Source: Acidovorax radicis N35
GTDB taxonomy: Bacteria > Pseudomonadota > Gammaproteobacteria > Burkholderiales > Burkholderiaceae_C
Direction: 5' to 3'
DNA: 64,000 nt
Assembly (NCBI RefSeq): GCF_000204195.1
Contig: NZ_AFBG01000006.1
Span: 186,001 to 250,000 of the forward strand
Under the pieces are notes generated by a model, which did no database searches, had not been told where the DNA came from, and saw only the letters and a program-made list of their open reading frames with translations. Within the stretch, counting starts at the first letter, position 1. Each line of letters begins with the position of its first letter. This document shows positions 1 to 7,915 of this stretch, piece by piece. The translations under genes were made by a program, and so were the position numbers.

Positions 1-303
1 GTGCCCCAGCTGGCGCCGGTGTACGACCCGGTGTGTGTGGCCGCGTTTTTTGATGGTGTGCCCGACCACCAGTACGCGGTGAACCGCGCCATCGACAAAA
101 CGCTGCGGGCGCTGACCTGGAATGACATGGAGGGCCTGATGAAATCCGCCGGGCTGCTGCGCGTACCCCGGCACCTGGCCTTGTTGCGCGATACGGTGGC
201 GCGTGCCAAAGAAGACTGGCCGAGCCTGCTGGAGAACGCCCCGGAGTCTGTGCGCAACGTGGTGGCACAGCGGCTTGCAGGCGGAGTTGCCTTGGCCCGG
301 TGA
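1..303 (+). CDS. HipA-like protein, C-terminal fragment
   Basis: The window opens inside this gene; only the last 100 residues are visible, so the GTG at base 1 is not a true start. The tail begins with LAPVYDPVC followed by a helical stretch, which resembles the C-terminal region of HipA-type serine/threonine kinases of type II toxin-antitoxin systems, where a LAPxYD motif follows the catalytic core. HipA kinases phosphorylate a tRNA synthetase and are held in check by a HipB antitoxin. No hipB is visible because the upstream DNA is outside the window. The catalytic residues also lie outside, so kinase function cannot be tested here. The next gene starts 96 bases downstream on the same strand and looks unrelated. 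Confidence 0.55.
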   Translation: MPQLAPVYDPVCVAAFFDGVPDHQYAVNRAIDKTLRALTWNDMEGLMKSAGLLRVPRHLALLRDTVARAKEDWPSLLENAPESVRNVVAQRLAGGVALAR

Positions 304-398
304 TGGCGGGCCACGCTGCAAAATCGGCAGGCCTGCGGGCAGGGTTCGGCCCGGGCCGCACCTTTTGACCCCGACCAGTTTTTGGATTCGTTGCACCC

Positions 399-1460
399 AT
401 GCTCCCCCACATCCCGCCAGCCACCACGCCACCTGCTTCTGGCTCCTTGCCGCCCGATGCGGAGAGGGGCGCCCTGCAGGTGCCACACCTCAAACGCTGC
501 TGGTCACGCTGGATGGCCGCACGCCAGGGCGTGGTGTTCGAGGGCGCCCAGGGAGAAGCCCACCGCACGCAGATCGTGCTGGCTGCGCTGGGCGTGGGAC
601 TGGAGCAGACCATGCACCACGTGCTGCGCGAGGCCCCGGAGTTCGCCGCCTTCGAGGACTGGATCGTGCGCACGGCGGGCGCGCCCAATGCCGCCACCGT
701 GGCGAGGATTCAAGCGCTTGTGGATGGCGGGCCGCCCCCTGAAGCGGCGCTGCAGTTGCAGGCCCGGATCGATGCGATGGAACCCGTGCTGGATGCGGAC
801 GACCTGGCATATTGGGACGAGCATGGCTATGTGGTGGTGCGCAACGCCGCCACGCCAGAACACAGCGCCGCCGCCGCGCAGGCGGTGTGGCAGGCCGTGC
901 GCGCTGACCCTGCAGATGTGGAGTCGTGGTATGCCCACTCCCCGCGCAACACCATGGTGCAGCTGTTCCAGCACCCGGCGTTCGAGGCCAACCGGCGCTC
1001 CCTGCGCATCCACAAGGCATTTGCGCAGCTGTGGGGCACGGCAGACCTGTGGCGCAGCACCGACCGCTGCGGCTTCAACCCGCCGGAGCGCCCCGGCCAC
1101 CCCTACGGGGGCCAGGGTATGCACTGGGATGTGAGCCTGCACCGGCCCATCCCCTTTGCCACCCAGGGCATCCTGTACCTGACGGACACGCCGCCCGAAC
1201 AAGGCGCCCTCACCCTGGTGCCGGGCTTTCACCGCCGGGCGGGCGACTGGCTGGCCCACCTGCCCTCTGCTGCCGACCCACGCCAGCAAGACCTGCATGC
1301 GCTGGGCGCCACACCCGTCGGCGCAGGCGCGGGTGACCTGGTGATCTGGCACCAGGCCCTGCCCCATGGACCCAGCCCCAACCGGGGCACACGGCCCCGG
1401 CTGGTGCAGTACATCAACCTGTCACCGGCCCACGTGCCCTGCCACGACATCTGGGTCTGA
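399..1460 (+). CDS. PhyH (phytanoyl-CoA dioxygenase) family protein
   Basis: This 353-residue protein looks like an Fe(II)/2-oxoglutarate oxygenase of the phytanoyl-CoA dioxygenase family. The double-stranded beta-helix core covers roughly residues 130-353. The iron ligands are visible: H242 and D244 in GMHWDVS, and H323 in LPHGPSPN, followed by R332/R334 that would bind 2-oxoglutarate. Residues 1-130 form a helical N-terminal extension containing LGLEQT-like sequence (LGVGLEQTMHH), typical of longer bacterial members. No signal peptide is seen, so it is probably cytoplasmic. The substrate cannot be deduced. The stop codon sits inside the left arm of a large inverted repeat. The ATG at 399 has no strong ribosome site. 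Confidence 0.75.
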   Translation: MLPHIPPATTPPASGSLPPDAERGALQVPHLKRCWSRWMAARQGVVFEGAQGEAHRTQIVLAALGVGLEQTMHHVLREAPEFAAFEDWIVRTAGAPNAATVARIQALVDGGPPPEAALQLQARIDAMEPVLDADDLAYWDEHGYVVVRNAATPEHSAAAAQAVWQAVRADPADVESWYAHSPRNTMVQLFQHPAFEANRRSLRIHKAFAQLWGTADLWRSTDRCGFNPPERPGHPYGGQGMHWDVSLHRPIPFATQGILYLTDTPPEQGALTLVPGFHRRAGDWLAHLPSAADPRQQDLHALGATPVGAGAGDLVIWHQALPHGPSPNRGTRPRLVQYINLSPAHVPCHDIWV

Positions 1461-1539
1461 GAGGCTGAGAGTCTTTTATCCATGCCCGCCTTGCACGCGA
1501 AAACGCCCCGGCTCGGCTAAAAAACTCTCAGCCTCTGAG
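1457..1539. repeat. 83-bp element with 21-bp imperfect inverted termini
   Basis: The arms 1457-1477 and 1519-1539 are inverted complements with two mismatches, including a perfect 12-bp block (GAGGCTGAGAGT at 1461-1472). The loop is 41 bases. Short T and A runs sit at the inner ends of the arms, so this is not a normal intrinsic terminator. It lies between convergent genes and could be a large hairpin or a MITE-like remnant. A second small hairpin (GGGGG/CCCCC, about 1551-1567) follows before the next repeat. Confidence 0.6.
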
Positions 1540-1575
1540 GTGCGGCGAGAGGGGGTGCACCGCCCCCAACAACCA

Positions 1576-1627
1576 CAAAACTCATAGCAATAAAACCATA
1601 CAGATAAAGCGCTAGCGGTCATTTTCG
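1576..1627 (+). repeat. Dispersed palindromic repeat, copy 1 (degenerate)
   Basis: The right half AAAGCGCTAGCGGTCATTTT matches the other copies closely, while the left half has diverged. It lies between the convergent dioxygenase and antiporter genes and reads forward on the + strand. Confidence 0.7.
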
Positions 1628-1647
1628 ATTGAACCGGGCTTGCTAAC

Positions 1648-2964
1648 TCACCGTGGCCGCTGTGCCTTGGCCTTTCGGCGCGTCTCGTAGCGCCGCATCA
1701 GCGGCGTCACCGACACCCCGTGCAGCAGCACCGACGCCACCACCACCGCCAGCGTGATCGCCAGCAGGCGCTGTGCAATCACCGGGTGCAGGTCGTGCGT
1801 GATGGCGTACATGAGGTAGTAGATGGAGCCAATGCCCCGGATGCCAAACCAGGCGATGAGGCGGCGCTGCGAGCGCTCTACCTTGGCGCCCACCAGCCCC
1901 ATATACACGGCGAACGGGCGGATGACGAGCAGCAGCACGGGCACAAACCACAGCACCTCGGTACCAAAGTCCACCACCGAGAGCAGCGCGCCCACCACCA
2001 GCACCACGGTCACTTCGGCCAGGCGTTCCAACTGTGCGTTGAAGCGCTCGACCGACTCCATCATGTGGCCCGGCGCCTGTGCAGCCAGGGGGGCTGCGCC
2101 ATCGGTGTTGTCGCCTTGAGCAGGCGATGCCACGGATACCACTGGCTCCGCCGCCGCGCGCCGCAGCGCCAGCCCGGCAGCAAACACGGCCAGGAAGCCG
2201 TAGGTGTGGCACAACAAGGCCACACCATAGGCCAGCGCGATGAGCCCCAGCACCATGAACTCGTCCGGGCCCAATGCCTCGCGGTGGCGGATGCGCAGGT
2301 ACAGAATGGCCCGTCCCACCGCCACACCCAGCGCGTAGCCGATCCCCAGGCCGCCCACCACGGCCCAGAGCACGTCCACCGCCCACCAGCGCCAGCCACT
2401 CTCCCCCAGGTCGTGCAGCGACATCAACCCCAGGCCCAGCATCACCAGCGGAAACGCCGCCCCGTCGTTCAGGCCGCCTTCGCCCGTCAGGCCAAAACGC
2501 AGGCGGTCGCGGTCTTGCGGGTCTGACACCTGCACATCGGACGCGAGCACCGGATCGGTGGGTGCCAGGATGGCCCCCAGCAGCACGGCAGCGCCCAGCG
2601 GCAGGTGCAGCAGCCACACGCCCACGGCGGTGATGGCGCCCACGGTGATCAGCATCGAGACGGTAGCCAGCTGCAGCGGAATGCGCCAGCGCCGGTCCCG
2701 CAGCGGCAGCTCCAGCTTCAGGCCCACGGTAAACAGCGAGATGAGCACGGCGATCTCGGTCAGCCGCTCCAGCAGCGGGGCATCGCCCACCGGGTCCAGC
2801 ACCAGCAGGCCCAGCCCCCAGGGGCCAATGCCCACGCCTACCGCCAGGTACAGGATGGCAGAGCTGAGCGGCACGCGCGCGATGAAGGAGCTGGTCAGCG
2901 TCATCACGACCAGCAGCAGGCCGACCAGCACAAAGCCCAGGGCGGGAAGCAGTTCAGCGGTCAT
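1648..2964 (-). CDS. CPA1/NhaP-type cation:proton antiporter
   Basis: This 438-residue integral membrane protein has about 12 hydrophobic segments and the Na_H_Exchanger fold. It would exchange Na+ or K+ for H+ across the inner membrane. Two signature motifs are visible: APTDPVLASDV (T136-D137-P138, the unwound-helix motif) and GEGGLNDGAAFP (N166-D167, the ion-binding pair of CPA1 antiporters). The C-terminus is a short basic tail (RRYETRRKAKAQRPR) with no RCK/TrkA-C domain. A small hydrophilic, low-conservation loop sits around residues 270-300. The ATG at 2964 starts directly before the first membrane helix. It converges on the dioxygenase gene and is not part of an obvious operon. Confidence 0.85.
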   Translation of the reverse strand: MTAELLPALGFVLVGLLLVVMTLTSSFIARVPLSSAILYLAVGVGIGPWGLGLLVLDPVGDAPLLERLTEIAVLISLFTVGLKLELPLRDRRWRIPLQLATVSMLITVGAITAVGVWLLHLPLGAAVLLGAILAPTDPVLASDVQVSDPQDRDRLRFGLTGEGGLNDGAAFPLVMLGLGLMSLHDLGESGWRWWAVDVLWAVVGGLGIGYALGVAVGRAILYLRIRHREALGPDEFMVLGLIALAYGVALLCHTYGFLAVFAAGLALRRAAAEPVVSVASPAQGDNTDGAAPLAAQAPGHMMESVERFNAQLERLAEVTVVLVVGALLSVVDFGTEVLWFVPVLLLVIRPFAVYMGLVGAKVERSQRRLIAWFGIRGIGSIYYLMYAITHDLHPVIAQRLLAITLAVVVASVLLHGVSVTPLMRRYETRRKAKAQRPR

Positions 2965-3165
2965 GGGACACAGACTGAAGGTGGGAAGGGTGGCATTCGC
3001 ATCCGGCCACTGTGCGCGCCACCCGCGCCCACCACTGCCGGGGTGCCGCCCCCCGGGCTGTCAGCGGATGTCGCCAATCGGGGCAACGTTTTTGTCGTGT
3101 CCCTTGGCATCCCATGAACTTCCGAACCCTCTTCAAGGCGTGGCTCCGTCGCCACCCAATTTACT

Positions 3166-3222
3166 TCAAAATTAATAGCTGCCAGCGCTTTACCATCCAG
3201 CGCCAGGCCCTGTTTTTATGAA
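3166..3222 (+). repeat. Dispersed palindromic repeat, copy 2
   Basis: AATAGCTGCCAGCGCTT, a short loop, AGCGCCAGGCC and a T run match the repeat family. It sits in the 398-bp gap (2965-3362) between divergent genes. The rest of that gap shows only a 7-bp hairpin, TTCGGGG/CCCCGAA at 3301-3325, which lies in the leader of the next gene. Confidence 0.8.
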
Positions 3223-3362
3223 AAATCTTACATCTCTACAGGGCAACCCGGGGCTGGCGCGCCCAAAGTCTGGGTACCCTTGGCCGGTAGGACCGCAGGT
3301 TTCGGGGTGAATACCTCGCCCCGAAAACCCCCTTCCCCGAACGACCGCCAAAAAGGACGCCC

Positions 3363-3650
3363 ATGGCCAAGATCCTGGAAGTGAAATACGAGAACCAGGC
3401 CGACGCCCGCGTGTGCGAGGTCGCGCACGAGAGCCAGGCCGACCTGTGCTGGCACGAGGTGGCCTACGCCACGCAGGCCAGTGGTGATGCCATCTGGTTC
3501 TTTGTGGCCTATGCCAACCAGGCCAGCTTCAAGGTCTACCGCGTCAAGCACTCCAGCCAGGCAGACCTGAAGCTCTTCAAGGTGAGCACCCCGGAGCAGG
3601 CCGGCTGGCGCACCAAGGACCACCTGCTGATCGGCAAGCTGGGCAAATAA
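3363..3650 (+). CDS. DUF6150-like small repetitive protein (possible septoil-knot fold)
   Basis: This 95-residue protein is built from a short recurring unit. Segments such as VKYENQADARVCEVAHESQA, VAYANQASFKVYRV and VKHSSQADLKLFKV repeat a pattern of beta-strand, turn with QAD/QAS, then strand. That pattern resembles the small DUF6150 family, some members of which have been described as deeply knotted (7_1, 'septoil') proteins. Family assignment is from recalled motif style, not from a search. It has no signal peptide or membrane segment and its role is unknown. AAAGGA lies just before the ATG and supports the start. It is a monocistronic gene flanked by repeat copies 2 and 3. Confidence 0.65.
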   Translation: MAKILEVKYENQADARVCEVAHESQADLCWHEVAYATQASGDAIWFFVAYANQASFKVYRVKHSSQADLKLFKVSTPEQAGWRTKDHLLIGKLGK

Positions 3651-3719
3651 GCGCGGCCCATCCAGAGCCTGTTCAGGCGCTGCTGGCGCCGTTGCCGGGC
3701 GTTGCCGGATGGTGGCGCC

Positions 3720-4564
3720 TCATCCCCCCACGCACTTTTGCACCTGCTCACCCAGGCCCGTGGCGCCCAGGCGCATCACGTCGCCGGGCTTGAGGAACCA
3801 GGGTGTGGGCTTTTGCCCCAGCCCGACGCCAGCGGGCGTGCCGGTCAGGACCACGTCGCCCGGCTCCAGCGTCATGAACTGGCTGATGTAGGACACCACG
3901 GTGGGCACGCCAAAGATGAAGTTGCGGGTGCTGCCGTTCTGCACACGCTGGCCGTTCACTTCCAGCCACAGGTCGATGGCGTGCGGGTCGGGCACCTCAT
4001 CGGCCGTCACCAGCCAGGGGCCAAGGGGCGCAAAGGTGTCGTAGCCCTTGCCCTTGTCCCACTGGCCGCCGCGCTCCATCTGCCAGGCACGTTCAGACAC
4101 ATCGTTGGCCAGCACATAGCCCGCCACATGCTGCAGCGCATCGGCCTCGGCCACCTGGCGCGCACGGGAGCCGATGACGATGCCCAGCTCGACCTCCCAG
4201 TCGGTCTTGACGGCGCCGGGCGGAATGCGCACGTCGTCATTGGGGCCGCTGAGCGCCGTCACGGCCTTCATGAACAACACGGGCTCGGCGGGCGGCTGCA
4301 TACCCGCCTCTTTGGCGTGGTCGGCGTAGTTGAGCCCCACACACACGATCTTGCCCACCCCCCCACCGGGCTGCCCAGTCGCGGCGTGCCGTAGACGGCC
4401 GGCAGGCGGCTCGCATCCAGCGCGGCCAGCGCAGACAGGGTGCGCGGGTTGAGCTGGGCCGGGCCCAGGTCGGGCAGGAGCATCGACAGGTCGCGCAGCG
4501 TGCCGGTGGCATCGATCAGCCCGGGGCGCTCTGCGCCGGGCTGGCCATAGCGGATGAGTTTCAT
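3720..4564 (-). pseudogene. Fumarylacetoacetate hydrolase-family gene with a frameshift in a C7/G7 tract
   Basis: Read from ATG 4564, the protein begins MKLIRYGQPGAERPGLIDA and runs in one frame to about codon 70 (RLGSPVGG). The family continues in the next frame with GKIVCVGLNYADHAKEAG, then DWEVELGIVIG, and ends at the stop at 3720. The frames meet at a run of seven C on the + strand (seven G in the coding strand) near 4358-4364. One extra G would restore an uninterrupted product of about 281 residues, the usual length of ureidoglycolate lyase/FAH-like enzymes. The metal-binding acidic residues in the second part are intact. It is either a true phase-variable or decayed gene, or a homopolymer sequencing error. 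The family cleaves C-C bonds in acyl-pyruvate-type substrates. Confidence 0.8.
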
Positions 4565-4770
4565 GGCGGGAAATCCTTTGGGAGGTCGATAAAAGGTGGC
4601 AGCGGCCGCAAGCGCCGAGCTGCGCCGACACGCAGCATAACGACACGCGCCCCTCGGCGCTGACGCCAATCACCGGCCCCGCCTTGCCGCAATGCGAGGC
4701 CCGCAACCCTGCGCAGGCCGCGTGGCCCGCGTAACATGGCGCGGATGCGCCGCACCACCGGCCGCGCATC

Positions 4771-4836
4771 TCAAAAACTCCTGATTTAATAGCTGCTAGC
4801 GCTTGCCAGATAAGCGCTAGCGGCCATTTTTACCTA
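4771..4836 (+). repeat. Dispersed palindromic repeat, copy 3
   Basis: This is one of the best conserved copies. AATAGCTGCTAGCGCTT, a 7-base loop and AAGCGCTAGCGGCCATTTTT form a 9-bp stem followed by a T run. It lies just upstream of the first chromate transporter gene, in the gap between divergent genes. Confidence 0.85.
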
Positions 4837-4844
4837 ATTTCGCC

Positions 4845-5444
4845 ATGGCCACTGCCACCGATCTGCCCTCCCCGCCCCCCGAATCCCCACACCGGCCTCA
4901 GCCCCGCAACCCGGCCGACCTGTTCTGGTCCTTCACCTGGCTGGCCCTGCAAGGTTTTGGCGGCGTGCTGGCCGTGGTGCAGCGTGAGCTGGTGGAGAAA
5001 AAGCGCTGGATGACGAACGAGGAGTTTGTCGAGGACTGGGCCGTGGCGCAGATCATGCCCGGGCCCAACGTGGTCAACCTCAGTATCATGATCGGCGACC
5101 GCTACTTTGGCCTGCGCGGCGCTTTCGCGGCGCTGGCGGGCATGCTGACGTTTCCGTTGGTCCTGGTGCTGGCCCTGGCCGTGGTCTACGCCGAGTTCTC
5201 CAGCCACCCGGCCGTGGCCGGTGCGCTGCGCGGCATGGGCGCCGTGGCAGCGGGGCTGATCGCGGGGGTGGGCATCAAGCTGTTTGTCTCGATCAGGAAC
5301 CACCCCCTGGGCCGCCCGCTGTGTGTGGCGTTTGCGGCCCTGACCATCGTGGCCATGGCGTGGCTGAGGCTGCCGCTGCTATGGATCCTGCCGGTGATCG
5401 GTGGTGCGGCCTGCCTGCTGACCTGGAGAAAGCTCGCGCCATGA
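4845..5444 (+). CDS. chrA: Chromate transporter family protein, N-terminal-type half
   Basis: This 199-residue membrane protein belongs to the CHR family. It carries the half-repeat signature FGGVLAVVQRELVEKKRWM, followed by QIMPGPNVVNLSIMIG and further hydrophobic helices. CHR transporters export chromate, or act on unknown anions, across the inner membrane. Many bacteria use two short subunits that together equal one long ChrA. This gene and the next overlap by the ATGA tetranucleotide, so the two halves are translationally coupled and probably form a heterodimer. The N-terminal 25 residues are proline-rich and cytoplasmic. The start sits directly after repeat copy 3, leaving little room for a promoter outside the repeat. 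Confidence 0.8.
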   Translation: MATATDLPSPPPESPHRPQPRNPADLFWSFTWLALQGFGGVLAVVQRELVEKKRWMTNEEFVEDWAVAQIMPGPNVVNLSIMIGDRYFGLRGAFAALAGMLTFPLVLVLALAVVYAEFSSHPAVAGALRGMGAVAAGLIAGVGIKLFVSIRNHPLGRPLCVAFAALTIVAMAWLRLPLLWILPVIGGAACLLTWRKLAP

Positions 5445-6055
5445 ACGCTGCCACCACCCTCACCACGCCGTTGCTGGCCCTGAGCGCGGGCGACTGGCTC
5501 AACCTGTTCCTGTACTACATGTCGCTGTCGCTGCTGGCCGTGGGCGGCGCCATCGCCACCGCGCCCGACATGCACCGCTTCCTGGTCGAGCGCCAGGCCT
5601 GGCTGACCGACCCGCAGTTCAACGCGTCGATCGCCATCGCCCAGGCCGCACCCGGCCCCAACGTGCTGTTCATTGCCTTGCTGGGCTGGAACGTGGGCAT
5701 CAACGCAGGCGGCCCCGGCCTGGCCGGCTGGTTGCTGGGTGCTTTGGGCATGGCGGTGTGCATGCTGGGCGTGATGCTGCCCAGCAGCCTGCTCACCTGG
5801 ACCGCCACCCGCTGGGGCCACCGCAACCGAGAGCGGCGCGGCGTGCGCGCCTTCAAGCAGGGCATGGCGCCGGTGGTCATCGGCCTGCTGCTGGCGACGT
5901 CGTGGGTGCTGGCCCGCGCCCACGGCGAGTGGACGGCCGACTGGCCCCTGTGGCTGCTGACCGCAGTGACCGTGGTGCTGGTATGGCGCACCAAACTGCA
6001 CCTGCTGTGGATGCTGGGGGCGGGGGCTGTGCTGGGGGCGGTGGGATGGGTATGA
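5441..6055 (+). CDS. chrA: Chromate transporter family protein, C-terminal-type half
   Basis: This 204-residue second half of a short-chain CHR transporter starts at the ATG that overlaps the TGA of the preceding gene. It shows the family pattern: SLLAVGGAIATAPDMHRFLV near the start, then AQAAPGPNVLFIALLGW, and about six hydrophobic segments in all. The two subunits are expected to have opposite membrane topology and to work as a pair. After the stop, a 15-base direct repeat (ATTGAGCGCAGCCCC, twice within about 6083-6114) is the only notable structure before the convergent LysR gene. No regulator such as chrB is nearby, so a role in chromate resistance is uncertain. Confidence 0.8.
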   Translation: MNAATTLTTPLLALSAGDWLNLFLYYMSLSLLAVGGAIATAPDMHRFLVERQAWLTDPQFNASIAIAQAAPGPNVLFIALLGWNVGINAGGPGLAGWLLGALGMAVCMLGVMLPSSLLTWTATRWGHRNRERRGVRAFKQGMAPVVIGLLLATSWVLARAHGEWTADWPLWLLTAVTVVLVWRTKLHLLWMLGAGAVLGAVGWV

Positions 6056-6179
6056 AACGCTCAGCACGGCCGGGGGCATTGACATTGAGCGCAGCCCCAT
6101 ATTGAGCGCAGCCCCCATTTTCGGACATGGCCCATGGTTTTTGCCCGCGGTGGCGCCCACCCGCCGTGTCGTGGAATGA

Positions 6180-7097
6180 TCAGCAGCGGGGCCGCGAGGT
6201 GGTGAGCCCTGGCACGGCCTCGATTTCGCTTTCCAGGTAGTCCATGAAGGCTCTTGCACGCATGGGCTGGTATCGCCGCGAGGGATACACAAGACGCAGC
6301 GTCTGGGCCGCCGCCTGCCAGCGCGGCAGTATGCGTACCAGCTTGCCGTCATCCAGCAGGTCTTGCACCAGCCAGGCTGGAGTCATCGCTATGCCCCAAC
6401 CGTCGCACACGGACTGGCGAATCGACAAGGCACTGTTGATCGAATACCGCCCTCTCAATGCGACGTGGCGCGACCCGTCAGGACCGGCTACTTCCACGGT
6501 CGCGCCAGACTCCAACCAGGCAAAGCGGATGAACTCGTGCCTTTGCAGGTCGTCGATATGCTCAATCGCGCCGTGCTGCGCCAGGTAGTCGGGTGATGCA
6601 ACGAAGAAGCGCTCCGATGTCGCCAGATCCCGCGCAACGGCACTGGCCGGCAGTGCACCACCGAGGCGGACGGCCAGATCGACCCCCTCTTCCACCAGGT
6701 CGACGAAGCGGTCATTGAGGACCAACTCAACTTCGACTTTGGGGTGCAGGCGAACGAAGCATTGCGTTATCCGGTGGAGGTGCATTTCTCCCAGCCCAAG
6801 CGGCGCGTTGACCCGCAACAGGCCTGCCACCTGAGCGCTCAACCCGCAGGCGTCGGCGCGGGCATCGGCGTACTCTTCGAGGATCTGTTTGGCGCGCTCG
6901 TAGAAACGCAGGCCCGCCTCGGTGGGCGTGAACTTCGTGGTGGTTCTCTCGATCAGCCGCACCGCGAGGTCGCGTTCCAATGCCGCAATGATCTTGCTGA
7001 CTGTGGGCTGGGTAACGCCCAACTCACGCGCAGCTGCTGACAGATTTCCCAACTCGATGGCGCGCACCATGATCTGCATGCTGCGAAAAACGTCCAT
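6180..7097 (-). CDS. LysR-family transcriptional regulator
   Basis: From ATG 7097 the protein is 305 residues and starts MDVFRSMQIMVRAIELGNLS, the classic LysR N-terminus. The winged helix-turn-helix (AAARELGVTQPTVSKIIAAL) is followed by a linker helix and a periplasmic-binding-protein-like effector domain from about residue 90. In-frame upstream ATGs at 7103 and 7163 exist. 7097 is preferred because it gives the family-typical N-terminus. The gene is divergent from a DUF2798 gene and a quinol monooxygenase-like gene 122 bp away, the usual layout for a LysR regulator controlling a neighbouring stress or redox operon. The inducer is unknown. Confidence 0.8.
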   Translation of the reverse strand: MDVFRSMQIMVRAIELGNLSAAARELGVTQPTVSKIIAALERDLAVRLIERTTTKFTPTEAGLRFYERAKQILEEYADARADACGLSAQVAGLLRVNAPLGLGEMHLHRITQCFVRLHPKVEVELVLNDRFVDLVEEGVDLAVRLGGALPASAVARDLATSERFFVASPDYLAQHGAIEHIDDLQRHEFIRFAWLESGATVEVAGPDGSRHVALRGRYSINSALSIRQSVCDGWGIAMTPAWLVQDLLDDGKLVRILPRWQAAAQTLRLVYPSRRYQPMRARAFMDYLESEIEAVPGLTTSRPRC

Positions 7098-7100
7098 GGT

Positions 7101-7117
7101 CATTCCATTTTCGAATG
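7101..7117. promoter_or_regulatory. Candidate LysR box, CATTC-N7-GAATG
   Basis: This perfect 5-bp inverted repeat with a 7-base spacer contains the T-N11-A pattern used by LysR proteins. It lies immediately before the preferred start of the LysR gene, so it is a plausible autoregulatory site. Binding is inferred. Confidence 0.4.
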
Positions 7118-7219
7118 AGACTAGGTCGATTTTATCTTCTACCAACCACAGACGAATGAGCAAATACTTTGTGGACGGTGCGCTTGAGACGCATGTTTTG
7201 AATCCACAAGGTGTATTGA

Positions 7220-7453
7220 ATGAAATTCCACCCTCGCTACGCTCCGGTCATCTTTGGAGGCCTGTTGTCCACCATCATGGTGTCCGTCGTGTCGGGCCTG
7301 CTGTTGTTTCTGAACGAAGGCTTTCATCCAGGATTCGCGGCGGTATGGCTAAAAAACTTTCTGTCCACCTGGCCAGTGGCTTTTCCCACCGCCCTCGTCG
7401 TAGCACCCTGGGTGCGTCGCATCGTTGCGAACCTGACCCTGCCCATTCCTTAA
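7220..7453 (+). CDS. DUF2798 family small membrane protein
   Basis: This 77-residue protein has two hydrophobic helices (about residues 8-30 and 42-64) separated by a short loop, with a FLSTWPVAFPTALVVAPWVRR core that matches the DUF2798 pattern. The function of the family is unknown. Members are frequently found beside LysR regulators and small oxidoreductase genes, as here. The next gene begins 15 bp downstream, so the two are probably cotranscribed. The promoter would lie in the 122-bp divergent region that also holds the candidate LysR box. The product should sit in the inner membrane. Confidence 0.75.
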   Translation: MKFHPRYAPVIFGGLLSTIMVSVVSGLLLFLNEGFHPGFAAVWLKNFLSTWPVAFPTALVVAPWVRRIVANLTLPIP

Positions 7454-7468
7454 TCTTGACGCCGTGCC

Positions 7469-7771
7469 ATGACACACAACCCTGAAATTTCCGCTGTTCC
7501 CGTGATCAGGAAACTCGCCCGCATCACTGGAAAACCGCAGCACGCCGTCGCTTTGCGCGAGGCGCTGCAGACACTGGAAACCCACACCCGCACGGAGGTC
7601 GGTTGTCTTGAGTTCACATTCTTTCAGGCGCTGTCGAATCCCGATGCATTTGTGCTGATCGAGACGTTCTCCAGCCAGGATGCGCTGGATCTGCACATGA
7701 GACTGCCCCATACGCAGGCGTTCTTCAAAGCGCAGCTGGTGATCGGCGTTGATGTGGAGAGCCTGGGCTGA
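7469..7771 (+). CDS. Antibiotic biosynthesis monooxygenase (ABM)-domain protein
   Basis: This 100-residue single-domain protein has the ABM/YgiN dimeric alpha-beta barrel pattern: RKLARITGKPQHAVALREAL, then TRTEVGCLEFTFFQALSNPD, LIETFSSQDALDLHM and a closing H..F..A segment. Relatives include quinol monooxygenases and heme-degrading enzymes that work without a bound cofactor. Here it probably acts on a small quinone or aldehyde. It is cytoplasmic and follows the DUF2798 gene by 15 bp, under likely control of the divergent LysR protein. The substrate cannot be told from sequence. The 144 bp after it, up to the convergent binding-protein gene, shows no obvious feature. Confidence 0.75.
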   Translation: MTHNPEISAVPVIRKLARITGKPQHAVALREALQTLETHTRTEVGCLEFTFFQALSNPDAFVLIETFSSQDALDLHMRLPHTQAFFKAQLVIGVDVESLG

Positions 7772-7915
7772 TACCGCCCGTCGGAAACCGATACTTACCA
7801 GCTTTGCGACAAGCAGCTAGCTCCGGACAACCGGGATGACGGGGAAGGCGTTGGCAGCGCCGAAGGCTGGCCAGGCGCTTGCGCTCCTGCCCAGCAGCAC
7901 GCTCAGACAACCCGC

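Noticed and set aside
3720..4769. A 349-codon version of the FAH-family gene that avoids the frameshift by starting upstream in the other frame
   Set aside because: Its first 120 residues have no family resemblance, while the expected N-terminus (MKLIRYG...) is intact in the neighbouring frame.
6083..6114. Two direct copies of ATTGAGCGCAGCCCC after the second chromate transporter gene
   Set aside because: Only two copies with no spacer array; too little to call a CRISPR or regulatory iteron.
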